Assembly (NCBI RefSeq): GCF_013389455.1 | Contig: NZ_CP058278.1 | Location: 868,001 to 932,000 of the forward strand | Source: Flavobacterium inviolabile | GTDB taxonomy: Bacteria; Bacteroidota; Bacteroidia; Flavobacteriales; Flavobacteriaceae | Direction: 5' to 3' | Length of the DNA: 64,000 nt | Shown here: positions 34,827-43,084 of the stretch, one piece after another | How the letters are laid out: every line of letters begins with the position of its first letter | How positions within the stretch are numbered: position 1 is the first letter of the stretch | Made by a program: the position numbers and the translations under genes | Notes under the pieces: model-generated | Database searches by the model: none | What the model was told of the DNA's origin: nothing | What the model saw: the letters and a program-made list of their open reading frames with translations, nothing else

Positions 34827-35540
34827 ATGCTTGTTAAAACAAAAGCAATCGTTCTTAGTGCCCTTAAATATCAGGAAAAAAGCCTGATCGTAAAATGCTT
34901 TACGGAATCGGACGGACTGAAATCCTATTTTGTGCAAAGTGCCTTTTCCGGCAAAAAGAGCAATCAGAAAATAGCCTATTTTCAACCGCTGACACTATTG
35001 GAAATAGAAGCGAGTCATAAGAACAAAGGAACGTTGGAGCGTTTTAAGGAAATCAAACTTTCAACGCCGTATGCTTCCATTAATATTGATATTGTAAAAA
35101 GTACAATTGTCATGTTTCTTTCCGAGATGCTGCACAATACCATCAAGGAAGAAGAAAGAAACGGAAACCTTTTCTCCTTTCTGGAAACAGCCTTGCTATG
35201 GCTGGACAATCACGATGAGGTTGCTAACTTCCACCTGATGCTGTTGCTGGAAATGACCAAATTTTTAGGCTTTTATCCGGATACTTCGGATGACGGGCTG
35301 CCTTTTTTTGAAATGACAGAAGGCATGTTTGTGCCCTTTCACGGAATAAGCTGTCTTTCCGAACACGAAACCCGGCTTTTCAAAAAGCTCAAAGACCTGA
35401 AATTCGACAGCGATCAGAAGGTGTTTAACGGAATGGAAAGGCAAGTACTGCTTAGAATACTACTCGATTATTATACTTTTCATTTTGACGGTTTTAAAAA
35501 ACCCCGGTCACTGGATGTGCTCAAAGAAGTTTTTTCCTAA
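34827..35540 (+). CDS. recO: DNA repair protein RecO
   Basis: Mediator of RecF-pathway recombination: loads RecA onto SSB-coated DNA. 237 residues. N-terminal OB-fold (MLVKTKAIVLSALKYQEKSL, LKSYFVQSAFSGKKSNQKIA), then a helical C-terminal part. The four zinc cysteines of many RecO proteins are absent: the expected region has TSDDGLPFFEMTEG, which I consider normal for this lineage. A 45-base gap follows porZ. Confidence 0.9.
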   Translation: MLVKTKAIVLSALKYQEKSLIVKCFTESDGLKSYFVQSAFSGKKSNQKIAYFQPLTLLEIEASHKNKGTLERFKEIKLSTPYASINIDIVKSTIVMFLSEMLHNTIKEEERNGNLFSFLETALLWLDNHDEVANFHLMLLLEMTKFLGFYPDTSDDGLPFFEMTEGMFVPFHGISCLSEHETRLFKKLKDLKFDSDQKVFNGMERQVLLRILLDYYTFHFDGFKKPRSLDVLKEVFS

Positions 35541-35632
35541 AAAGGCTTTGCAAACTGCTATTTTCTAATTGTCTTAACTAAGAATTATTCAAAAATCCGT
35601 ACTTTCGCGAATTGATTAGAAAAAACGACAAA

Positions 35633-38600
35633 ATGAGTACGAAATTTACTGAATACAAAGGACTTGATTTGCCAACAGTAGCATCTGAGGTGCTTGATTT
35701 TTGGAAAGAGCAAAACATCTTTGAAAAGAGTATCACTTCGCGTGAAGGAAACCAGCCATTCGTGTTTTTTGAAGGACCACCTTCAGCAAACGGATTGCCG
35801 GGTATTCACCACGTGATGGCACGTTCCATTAAGGATATTTTTTGTCGTTATAAAACTCAAAAAGGATTCCAGGTAAAGCGTAAAGCAGGCTGGGATACTC
35901 ACGGACTTCCGGTAGAGTTAGGAACGGAAAAAGAACTGGGAATCACGAAAGAAGATATCGGTACCAAGATTACCATTGCAGAATATAACGAAGCGTGTAA
36001 AAGAACCGTTATGCGTTATACAGACGTGTGGAATGACCTGACCGAAAAAATGGGCTACTGGGTAGATATGGAAGATCCGTATGTTACCTACAAATCCAAA
36101 TATATGGAAAGCGTTTGGTGGCTGTTAAAGCAGATCTATGATAAAGAGCTGATGTACAAAGGCTATACCATCCAGCCGTACTCGCCAAAAGCAGGTACCG
36201 GACTGAGTTCCCATGAGGTTAACCAGCCGGGAAGTTACCGGGATATTACCGATACAACAATAGTAGCGCAGTTTAAAGCAAAAGAAGAAACGTTACCGGA
36301 CTTTTTAAAAGGTTTCGGAACGATCCATTTCCTGGCATGGACGACTACGCCATGGACGTTACCGTCCAATACCGCTTTAACGGTAGGACCTAAAATCGAT
36401 TATGTTTTAGTAAAAACCTTCAACCAGTACACGTTCGAGCCGGTAAATGTCATCCTGGCAAAACCGCTGTTGGCAAAACAGTTTGCAGGGAAATATTTCC
36501 TGGCAGAAAGTGATGCCGATTTTGAAAACTACAAACAGGAAGATAAAAAGATCCCGTATGCAGTACTGGCAGAAGCAAAAGGAGCAGATTTAGTAGGAAC
36601 GCAGTACGAACAATTGTTAGCCTATACGTTACCGTATCAGCATCCGGAAAACGCTTTCCGCGTGATCCCGGGTGATTTTGTAACCACAGAAGACGGTACC
36701 GGTATTGTACATACGGCGCCTACATTTGGTGCGGATGATGCTAAAGTGGCAAAAGAAGCGGTGCCGGAAGTGCCGCCGATGTTAGTATTGGATGATGCCG
36801 GAAACCCGGTTCCACTGGTAGATTTACAAGGTAAATTTATCAAACAGATGGGAGCCGAGATGGGCGGTAAATATGTAAAGAATGAATATTATAACGATGG
36901 TGAAGCTCCGGAACGTTCCGTTGATGTAGAGATCGCTATCATGCTGAAAGAAGCGAATAAAGCTTTTAAAGTGGAAAAATATGTCCATAGTTACCCGCAT
37001 TGCTGGAGAACGGACAAACCTATTTTATACTATCCGTTGGATTCCTGGTTTATCAAGGTAACCGAAATCAAGGATAGAATGTTTGACCTTAACGAAACGA
37101 TCAACTGGAAGCCGAAAGCAACCGGAGAAGGACGTTTTGGAAACTGGTTGAAAAATGCAAACGACTGGAACTTATCCCGTTCCCGATATTGGGGAATTCC
37201 GTTGCCTATCTGGAGAACGGAAGACAAATCGGAAGAACTGATAATCGGTTCGGTAGCAGAATTATATGCGGAAATTGAAAAAGCAATAGCTGCGGGATTA
37301 CAAACGGAAAACCCGTTTAAAGGATTTGAAATCGGTAACATGAGTGAAGAGAACTACGATTTGGTAGACCTTCATAAAAATATCGTGGATACAATTACGC
37401 TGGTTTCACCAGGCGGAAAACCGATGCAGCGGGAAAGCGATCTTATCGACGTATGGTTCGATAGTGGTTCGATGCCGTATGCACAATGGCATTACCCGTT
37501 TGAAAACAAAGAACTGGTGGATAACAATATTGCTTTCCCGGCAGATTTTATTGCTGAGGGAGTAGACCAGACCAGAGGATGGTTTTATACCTTGCATGCC
37601 ATCGCTACGCTGGTATTTGATAAAGTAGCCTATAAAAACGTAGTTTCTAACGGACTGGTATTGGATAAAAACGGACAGAAAATGTCCAAACGTTTAGGAA
37701 ATGCCGTTGACCCGTTTGAAACCTTAAAAGAATATGGTCCGGATGCTACGCGTTGGTACATGATCTCGAATGCGAATCCTTGGGATAACCTGAAATTTGA
37801 TATTGAAGGGGTGGCAGAAGTGCGACGTAAATTCTTCGGAACCCTTTATAATACCTATTCTTTCTTCTCTTTGTATGCGAACATTGACGGTTTCCAATAT
37901 CAGGAAGCGGAAGTGCCGCTGGAAGAAAGACCGGAAATTGACCGTTGGATCCTGTCGGAGCTGAATACATTGGTAAAGAATGTGGATGAGTTTTATGCAG
38001 ACTATGAGCCTACAAAAGCGGCGCGGGCAATATCCGATTTCGTTCAGGAAAATCTGAGTAACTGGTATGTGCGTTTGTGCAGAAGACGTTTCTGGAAAGG
38101 AGAATATGCCCAGGATAAAATCGCGGCCTACCAAACCTTATACAGCTGTTTGTTAACCGTTTCGAAGCTGGGTGCGCCAATTGCTCCTTTCTTTATGGAT
38201 AAACTTTACAGAGACTTAACGCAGGCAACACAGTCGGAACAATATGATAGTGTACATTTGGCCGAGTTTCCGCAATACGTTGAAAACTTTGTTAATAAAT
38301 CGTTAGAAAGCAAAATGCAGAAAGCACAAACGATTTCTTCACTGGTTTTATCCCTGCGTAAAAAGGAAATGATCAAAGTGCGTCAGCCATTGCAAAAGGT
38401 AATGATTCCGGTACTTGACGAAGAACAACGTTCTGAAATTGAGGCGGTTTCCGACCTGATTAAAGCGGAAGTAAACGTTAAGGAGATTGAGCTTTTAGAC
38501 GATGCTTCAGGGGTATTGGTAAAACAAATCAAGCCTAATTTTAAAGTTTTAGGACCGCGCTTTGGTAAAGATATGGGATTGATTTCCAGTGAGATACAAA

Positions 38601-39037
38601 AATTCACTCAGGAGCAGATCAGTCAATTGGAGAAAGAAGGCAGCCTGGCGCTTGTTATCTCAGAAAAAAGTGTTAATTTAACAACTGAAGATGTAGAGAT
38701 TTCTTCACAGGATATTGAGGGTTGGTTGGTAGCAAATTCCGGAGGGATTACAGTGGCATTAGATATTACCATATCTGATGAGTTAAGGAAAGAGGGAATC
38801 GCCAGAGAGTTAGTTAACCGTATCCAGAATATCAGAAAAGATTCGGGATTTGAAGTAACGGATAAAATTAAAGTTCATCTGCAAAAAAATGTGCAATTAG
38901 AAAATGCAATCTTGAGCAATGAGTCCTATATAAAGTCAGAAACGTTAACCGAAGCCTTAATTTTTGAAGAAAACATCAACAATGGTATAGAAATTGAGTT
39001 TGATGACATTAAAACAAGAGTATTAATTTCAAAATAA
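35633..39037 (+). CDS. ileS: Isoleucine--tRNA ligase
   Basis: Class I synthetase charging tRNA-Ile, with editing of mischarged valine. 1134 residues from ATG 35633; a longer TTG start at 35612 is rejected because it follows too closely on the -7-like box TACTTTCG at 35600. Seen: the HIGH-type motif in PSANGLPGIHHVMARSIKD (residues 50-68), the editing domain with WTTTPWTLPSNTAL, and KMSKR (GQKMSKRLGN) near residue 683. The C-terminal anticodon-binding region is of the long type found in eukaryotes and many bacteria. Followed by the DksA-like gene after 8 bases. Confidence 0.97.
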   Translation: MSTKFTEYKGLDLPTVASEVLDFWKEQNIFEKSITSREGNQPFVFFEGPPSANGLPGIHHVMARSIKDIFCRYKTQKGFQVKRKAGWDTHGLPVELGTEKELGITKEDIGTKITIAEYNEACKRTVMRYTDVWNDLTEKMGYWVDMEDPYVTYKSKYMESVWWLLKQIYDKELMYKGYTIQPYSPKAGTGLSSHEVNQPGSYRDITDTTIVAQFKAKEETLPDFLKGFGTIHFLAWTTTPWTLPSNTALTVGPKIDYVLVKTFNQYTFEPVNVILAKPLLAKQFAGKYFLAESDADFENYKQEDKKIPYAVLAEAKGADLVGTQYEQLLAYTLPYQHPENAFRVIPGDFVTTEDGTGIVHTAPTFGADDAKVAKEAVPEVPPMLVLDDAGNPVPLVDLQGKFIKQMGAEMGGKYVKNEYYNDGEAPERSVDVEIAIMLKEANKAFKVEKYVHSYPHCWRTDKPILYYPLDSWFIKVTEIKDRMFDLNETINWKPKATGEGRFGNWLKNANDWNLSRSRYWGIPLPIWRTEDKSEELIIGSVAELYAEIEKAIAAGLQTENPFKGFEIGNMSEENYDLVDLHKNIVDTITLVSPGGKPMQRESDLIDVWFDSGSMPYAQWHYPFENKELVDNNIAFPADFIAEGVDQTRGWFYTLHAIATLVFDKVAYKNVVSNGLVLDKNGQKMSKRLGNAVDPFETLKEYGPDATRWYMISNANPWDNLKFDIEGVAEVRRKFFGTLYNTYSFFSLYANIDGFQYQEAEVPLEERPEIDRWILSELNTLVKNVDEFYADYEPTKAARAISDFVQENLSNWYVRLCRRRFWKGEYAQDKIAAYQTLYSCLLTVSKLGAPIAPFFMDKLYRDLTQATQSEQYDSVHLAEFPQYVENFVNKSLESKMQKAQTISSLVLSLRKKEMIKVRQPLQKVMIPVLDEEQRSEIEAVSDLIKAEVNVKEIELLDDASGVLVKQIKPNFKVLGPRFGKDMGLISSEIQKFTQEQISQLEKEGSLALVISEKSVNLTTEDVEISSQDIEGWLVANSGGITVALDITISDELRKEGIARELVNRIQNIRKDSGFEVTDKIKVHLQKNVQLENAILSNESYIKSETLTEALIFEENINNGIEIEFDDIKTRVLISK

Positions 39038-39045
39038 AAGAAATT

Positions 39046-39426
39046 ATGGTGGATGAAAAAATAAGATATTCCGACGCTGATTTAGCTGAGTTCAAAGAAT
39101 TAATCTTGAAAAAGATGGAAAAAGCAAAAGCGGATTTGGATTTGATTAAAAGCGCCTACATGAATGACCTTAATAATGGTACAGACGATACGTCACCAAC
39201 CTTTAAAGCATTTGAAGAAGGTAGCGAAACCATGTCTAAAGAAGCGAATTCACAACTGGCTATCCGTCAGGAAAAATTTATCAGAGATTTGAAAAATGCG
39301 TTAATCCGTATTGAAAATAAAACGTATGGTATCTGTAAGGTAACCGGAAAATTAATAAACAAGGAAAGATTAAAATTAGTTCCGCATGCTACAATGAGTA
39401 TTGAAGCGAAGAATTTACAACGTTAA
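39046..39426 (+). CDS. DksA/TraR-family protein lacking zinc-finger cysteines
   Basis: A 126-residue protein with the coiled-coil N-terminus of the DksA/TraR family and the C-terminal YGICKVTGKLINKERLKLVP segment. The C4 zinc site should be Cys-x2-Cys ... Cys-x2-Cys. Here only Cys97 remains; the others are Thr100, Ser118 and Ala121, so zinc is probably not bound. The family fits in the secondary channel of RNA polymerase and modulates rRNA and stress promoters. It lies between ileS (8-base gap) and lspA, with a terminator after it. Confidence 0.88.
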   Translation: MVDEKIRYSDADLAEFKELILKKMEKAKADLDLIKSAYMNDLNNGTDDTSPTFKAFEEGSETMSKEANSQLAIRQEKFIRDLKNALIRIENKTYGICKVTGKLINKERLKLVPHATMSIEAKNLQR

Positions 39427-39443
39427 TCTTTTCAAAATCTTTT

Positions 39444-39470
39444 AAAACGCTCCGTATGGAGCGTTTTTTA
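39444..39470 (+). terminator. Terminator after the ileS-dksA-like pair
   Basis: Perfect 10-bp stem AAAACGCTCC/GGAGCGTTTT with a GTAT loop, followed by TTTTATA. Confidence 0.88.
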
Positions 39471-39485
39471 TATCAATAATTCTCT

Positions 39486-39493
39486 TATTTTTG
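39486..39493 (+). promoter_or_regulatory. Promoter -7 box (TATTTTTG) for lspA
   Basis: Perfect TANNTTTG, 17 bases before the lspA ATG; it starts 16 bases after the upstream terminator, giving lspA an independent transcript. Confidence 0.55.
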
Positions 39494-39510
39494 TGCTCAA
39501 ATTATAAAAA

Positions 39511-40104
39511 ATGTCCTTAAGAAAATCCTATTTATTAGTCATATTGGTTTTGATCATTGATCAGCTGTCTAAAATCTATATCAAAACAAACTTTGTATTG
39601 AATGATGAGGTTTATGTTTTTGAATGGTTTAGAATTCATTTTATTGAAAATGAAGGTATGGCCTGGGGAGCTGAAATTCCGGGAACTTATGGGAAATTAT
39701 TTCTGACACTTTTTAGAATTGTAGCAGTTTGCGGTATCGGATACTGGTTGTATGATTCTGTGAAAAAGAACAGTTCGAATTACCTGATTGTAGCGGTGGC
39801 TTTAATATTAGCCGGAGCTTTCGGGAATATTATTGACTCTGTTTTTTACGGCGTTATCTTTAACGACAGCTTCCATGAACCGGCATCATTATTTGCTTCC
39901 AACCCTTACGGAACGTGGTTTCACGGAAAAGTAGTAGACATGCTGTATTTCCCTATCTGGGAAGGTAACCTGCCCAAATGGCTGCCATTGTGGGGCGGTA
40001 AGCATTTCACATTCTTCAATGCTATTTTTAATGTAGCCGATATGGCAATATCGGTGGGAGTAGGGATTCTGATCGTATTTAATAAAAAAGCTTTCGGAAA
40101 ATAG
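39511..40104 (+). CDS. lspA: Lipoprotein signal peptidase II
   Basis: Membrane aspartyl protease that cleaves signal peptides of prolipoproteins. 197 residues with four hydrophobic segments. The catalytic Asp residues fall in GNIIDSVFYG and NVADMAISVG, and HFIENEGMAWG matches the conserved second block. The protein carries a periplasmic insertion (FNDSFHEPASLFASNPYGTW) that is usual in Bacteroidota and makes it longer than the E. coli protein. It would process the many lipoproteins of this window. Confidence 0.95.
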   Translation: MSLRKSYLLVILVLIIDQLSKIYIKTNFVLNDEVYVFEWFRIHFIENEGMAWGAEIPGTYGKLFLTLFRIVAVCGIGYWLYDSVKKNSSNYLIVAVALILAGAFGNIIDSVFYGVIFNDSFHEPASLFASNPYGTWFHGKVVDMLYFPIWEGNLPKWLPLWGGKHFTFFNAIFNVADMAISVGVGILIVFNKKAFGK

Positions 40105-40144
40105 AAAAAAAGTAAGAATTTTATGTTTTATTAGGAGGATTTTT

Positions 40145-40152
40145 TATTTTTG
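40145..40152 (+). promoter_or_regulatory. Promoter -7 box (TATTTTTG) for the 40179 lipoprotein
   Basis: Perfect TANNTTTG, 26 bases before the GTG start. Confidence 0.5.
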
Positions 40153-40178
40153 GCACCTTAATTTTAAAATGAATTATT

Positions 40179-41381
40179 GTGAAAAAAATAATACTGTTTT
40201 CATTGTTTCTCTTAATCTTTATTGGGTGTAGTTCCGATTCTTCTGTAGGAAACCCGGGAAATCCTGAGCCAACGCCTGCTGTACCGCCTGTACTGGTTAC
40301 ATTGGCAACTACATTTCCCAGCGGAAATATTCAGTTTAATGCTACAGTGCAGTCATTAGGTGATGGTTACCACGAAAGAGGATTCTGTTGGGGGTATAAT
40401 ACTAATCCAACCAAGGATTTAACAAACTACATTGCAGCTGATGGATCCGGAACCGGAAATTTCTTTAAAATTACGCCATATACGGATATACTGGATCTTG
40501 GCGGACGGGTCTATAATGTGAGAGCCTATGCTGTTACCGGAACCGGAATAGTTTACGGAAATAATCTTACAATGACTACACCACTCAAATATTCGTTGGC
40601 GACAACAGCTGTAAAGGAAATATATACTAACAGAGCTTCTTTTAACGGGAATGTCATTTCGAATGATTCGCATTATGGTAATGTGGCCGAAAAAGGCTTT
40701 TGTTACAGTACTTCGCCAAATCCAAGTTTGACAAACGGGACAAGTGTAAATATGACGGGTATGGTGACAGATCCTAATGCTTTGGGTGATTATTCGAGAG
40801 TAGTACAGGGATTGATCATGAATACGGTGTACTATGTGAGAAGTTATGGCAAAGATTATAATGGGGAAGTTTTCTATGGAAATGAAGTAAGTTTTAAAAC
40901 GGCAGGTCAGATAGGTGCTTCAGGAGGTTATGTGTTTTATGATAAAGGAGAAACAACTAATGGATGGCGTTACCTGGAGGCGGCTCCGAATGATCTGACT
41001 TATAATGGTTCCAATGTTATGACCTGGGGATGTTATGGATCAATAATAGGCCAGACACAGGCAATTGTGGGTTCCGGATTAGAGAATACGCTAAGAATCC
41101 TGTCGGTATGTACTAATAACGGTACGGCAGCAAAGGTTTGTGATGCCTATTCGGTAAACGGACTTAATGATTGGTTTTTACCATCTATTGAAGAATTAAA
41201 AATCTTTTATTTAAGTTCTGTCGGGGCATATACGATTCCAACGGCTTCACCAAGGGAATATTGGTCGTCTACGGAAAAAAATATGGATCAGGCGCAATCG
41301 TACGACACGCAATATTCCAGTATAAATGAGTGGGAATATAAAAGCTACGGAAAAAAAGTAAGAGCAATCCGCAGGTATTAA
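40179..41381 (+). CDS. Surface lipoprotein with FN3-like repeats and DUF1566-like domain
   Basis: A 400-residue lipoprotein: signal MKKIILFSLFLLIFIGC (GTG start, lipobox Cys17) and a Pro/Asn-rich linker (SSVGNPGNPEPTPAVPP). Two similar beta-sandwich units follow (residues about 38-130 and 133-245; shared pattern ERGFCWG and EKGFCYS, then NVRAYAVT and YVRSYGKD). A C-terminal DUF1566-like domain (GGYVFYDKGETTNGWRYLEA, NGLNDWFLPSIEELKIFYLS, YWSSTEKNMDQAQS) completes it. The DUF1566 fold is C-type-lectin-like in some families, suggesting binding. Target unknown. Confidence 0.85.
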   Translation: MKKIILFSLFLLIFIGCSSDSSVGNPGNPEPTPAVPPVLVTLATTFPSGNIQFNATVQSLGDGYHERGFCWGYNTNPTKDLTNYIAADGSGTGNFFKITPYTDILDLGGRVYNVRAYAVTGTGIVYGNNLTMTTPLKYSLATTAVKEIYTNRASFNGNVISNDSHYGNVAEKGFCYSTSPNPSLTNGTSVNMTGMVTDPNALGDYSRVVQGLIMNTVYYVRSYGKDYNGEVFYGNEVSFKTAGQIGASGGYVFYDKGETTNGWRYLEAAPNDLTYNGSNVMTWGCYGSIIGQTQAIVGSGLENTLRILSVCTNNGTAAKVCDAYSVNGLNDWFLPSIEELKIFYLSSVGAYTIPTASPREYWSSTEKNMDQAQSYDTQYSSINEWEYKSYGKKVRAIRRY

Positions 41382-41400
41382 CGGGTTTGCAGATAATATA

Positions 41401-41432
41401 AAAAAGGGTGATCTTTAATCACCCTTTTTTTA
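41401..41432. terminator. Bidirectional terminator
   Basis: 12-bp stem AAAAAGGGTGAT/ATCACCCTTTTT with a 5-base loop, between convergent genes ending at 41381 and 41419; the right arm overlaps the cyclo-ligase stop region. Confidence 0.88.
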
Positions 41433-41991
41433 TTGAGTATGTCTGATGAGGCGTAACGATATAATCCAGTTGCACATCCTGCGGAATGGTGTCAGGAATG
41501 ATTGCTTCGGCCTCAAAAAAGGAAAGCCCTACTTTGATGATGTCTGTCCTGCATTCGGCTAGGAAAGTGTCGTAAAAGCCCTTTCCGTAGCCTACGCGGT
41601 GCCCGTTTGTGTCAAATGCCAAAAGCGGTACAAAAACCACATCTATTTTGGAAGAAGGCACTTCGATCCCGTCAACCGGTTCCGGAATATTGTACTCGTT
41701 TTTCCTGATCCGGGTATTGTCGGTTAGCAGGAAATGCGTCATTTTGCGGGTTTCAAAATCCGATTTCGAAATAATGATGTCTTTGTCTTTTCCGGCCAGT
41801 ATCTGCAGGATAAATTCGGTGTCAACTTCTTTGTGCTCGGTTATCGGCAGGAATAAATGATAATAAGTTTTATCCCAGATGTCCAGTTGCAGCAGCCTGT
41901 TGGCAATAGCCAGGCTTTGCTCTTCCACTTCATCCGGCGAAAGCTGCCGGCGTAATTCCTTATATTTTTTTCGAAGCGCTTTTTTATTCAT
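41419..41991 (-). CDS. 5-formyltetrahydrofolate cyclo-ligase
   Basis: Converts 5-formyl-THF and ATP to 5,10-methenyl-THF. 190 residues. N-terminal ATP/substrate region MNKKALRKKYKELRRQLSPD and the C-terminal block LAFDTNGHRVGYGKGFYDTF identify the family. The longest frame starts at 42024; ATG 41991 is the usual N-terminus and overlaps the end of the upstream aspartoacylase-like gene by 8 bases, so the two are translationally coupled. Confidence 0.93.
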   Translation of the reverse strand: MNKKALRKKYKELRRQLSPDEVEEQSLAIANRLLQLDIWDKTYYHLFLPITEHKEVDTEFILQILAGKDKDIIISKSDFETRKMTHFLLTDNTRIRKNEYNIPEPVDGIEVPSSKIDVVFVPLLAFDTNGHRVGYGKGFYDTFLAECRTDIIKVGLSFFEAEAIIPDTIPQDVQLDYIVTPHQTYSIKKG

Positions 41992-42958
41992 TGCTGAGGG
42001 AAGTTGAAATATGATAAATGGCATCTCCCTGGTACACTATGGGAGCATCGTTTACATTGATGATATAGCCCGAATTGGGTGCTTTGAGCCTGTGCTCGAT
42101 CTTGCCGTACGGATCGGAAATGGTTGCCAGTAAATCACCGCGTTCCACATAACGGCCCACTTTGGTATGACCGTGAAACATTCCGGAATATTTGGCGCGG
42201 ATCCAGCTGGATTTATTAATGTAAATGCTCTTGTCTTCGGGTATATGCGTTTTCTTTCGTCCGTTCAGCATGTCAAAATGATGTAAAATCCTTTTGGCAC
42301 CTTCAACGCCCTGTAAAGTAATTTCGTCATTAAAATCATTTGACTTTCCGCCTTCAAACAGTAACATCTTGACCCCTAATTTATGACAGGAATTGCGGAA
42401 AGAACCACTGATGTTTTTGGAATACAGCGTGAAAGGAGCATGAAACACATCGGCTAGGTCTTTTAACTCCTTGTTATCCGGAATGATCCGGATCTGTGCG
42501 GTATTAAAACGACTGGCGCCGCCGGCATGAAAATCAATGGCATAATCCACATGCGGGATGATCTCCTTTAGCAGGTAATAGGCAAAACGGCTGGCAAGCG
42601 AACCCATTTTACTGCCCGGAAATACGCGGTTCAGATCCCGTCCGTCCGGAAACTCCCGGGTTTTGTTCACAAATCCGAAAACATTGATAATCGGAATACA
42701 GATAACCGTGCCGCTTTTCGGTTTGTTGATTTTCTGTATAATCAACTGCCGGACAATTTCTGTTCCGTTAATTTCATCGCCATGAAGGCCGGCTGTGAAT
42801 AAAACGGTTGGACCGGGAACTTTGGAACGTTCAACGATAATCGGGATTTTTAATTTTGTCATCGTGTGAAGCTTGGCAATTTCCATATTGATGGTCTTGC
42901 TTTCACCCGGTAAAACAGTCTCTTTTAGGATGGTAATATCCTTATGCTGGTAATTCAT
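41984..42958 (-). CDS. Succinylglutamate desuccinylase/aspartoacylase-family protein
   Basis: A 324-residue zinc-dependent M14-like amidohydrolase. Zinc ligands are in GLHGDEINGTE (His, Glu) and AIDFHAGG (His); the C-terminal beta-domain (SGMFHGHTKVGRYVERGDLL ... LKAPNSGYIINV) is a biotinyl-lipoyl-like extension seen in this subfamily. Substrate is unknown: aspartoacylases and desuccinylases act on N-acyl amino acids. I take ATG 42958 over a TTG 12 bases upstream. Expressed with the cyclo-ligase. Confidence 0.9.
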   Translation of the reverse strand: MNYQHKDITILKETVLPGESKTINMEIAKLHTMTKLKIPIIVERSKVPGPTVLFTAGLHGDEINGTEIVRQLIIQKINKPKSGTVICIPIINVFGFVNKTREFPDGRDLNRVFPGSKMGSLASRFAYYLLKEIIPHVDYAIDFHAGGASRFNTAQIRIIPDNKELKDLADVFHAPFTLYSKNISGSFRNSCHKLGVKMLLFEGGKSNDFNDEITLQGVEGAKRILHHFDMLNGRKKTHIPEDKSIYINKSSWIRAKYSGMFHGHTKVGRYVERGDLLATISDPYGKIEHRLKAPNSGYIINVNDAPIVYQGDAIYHISTSLSNE

Positions 42959-43045
42959 AATTGTAATCAAAAGATAAAAATATACAATTATAGCATACCG
43001 GCGCTAAGTTGTGGGTTGTTTTTCGCTTTTCAGAAATGTTATTCG

Positions 43046-43053
43046 TAATTTTG
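43046..43053 (+). promoter_or_regulatory. Promoter -7 box (TAATTTTG) for uvrC
   Basis: Perfect TANNTTTG, 31 bases before the ATG. Confidence 0.5.
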
Positions 43054-43084
43054 AATTAAATTCCGATAAAACAGAACCGCATCA

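Noticed and set aside
37724..38134. 136-codon minus-strand frame inside ileS
   Set aside because: Shadow of ileS; no family signature or independent signal.
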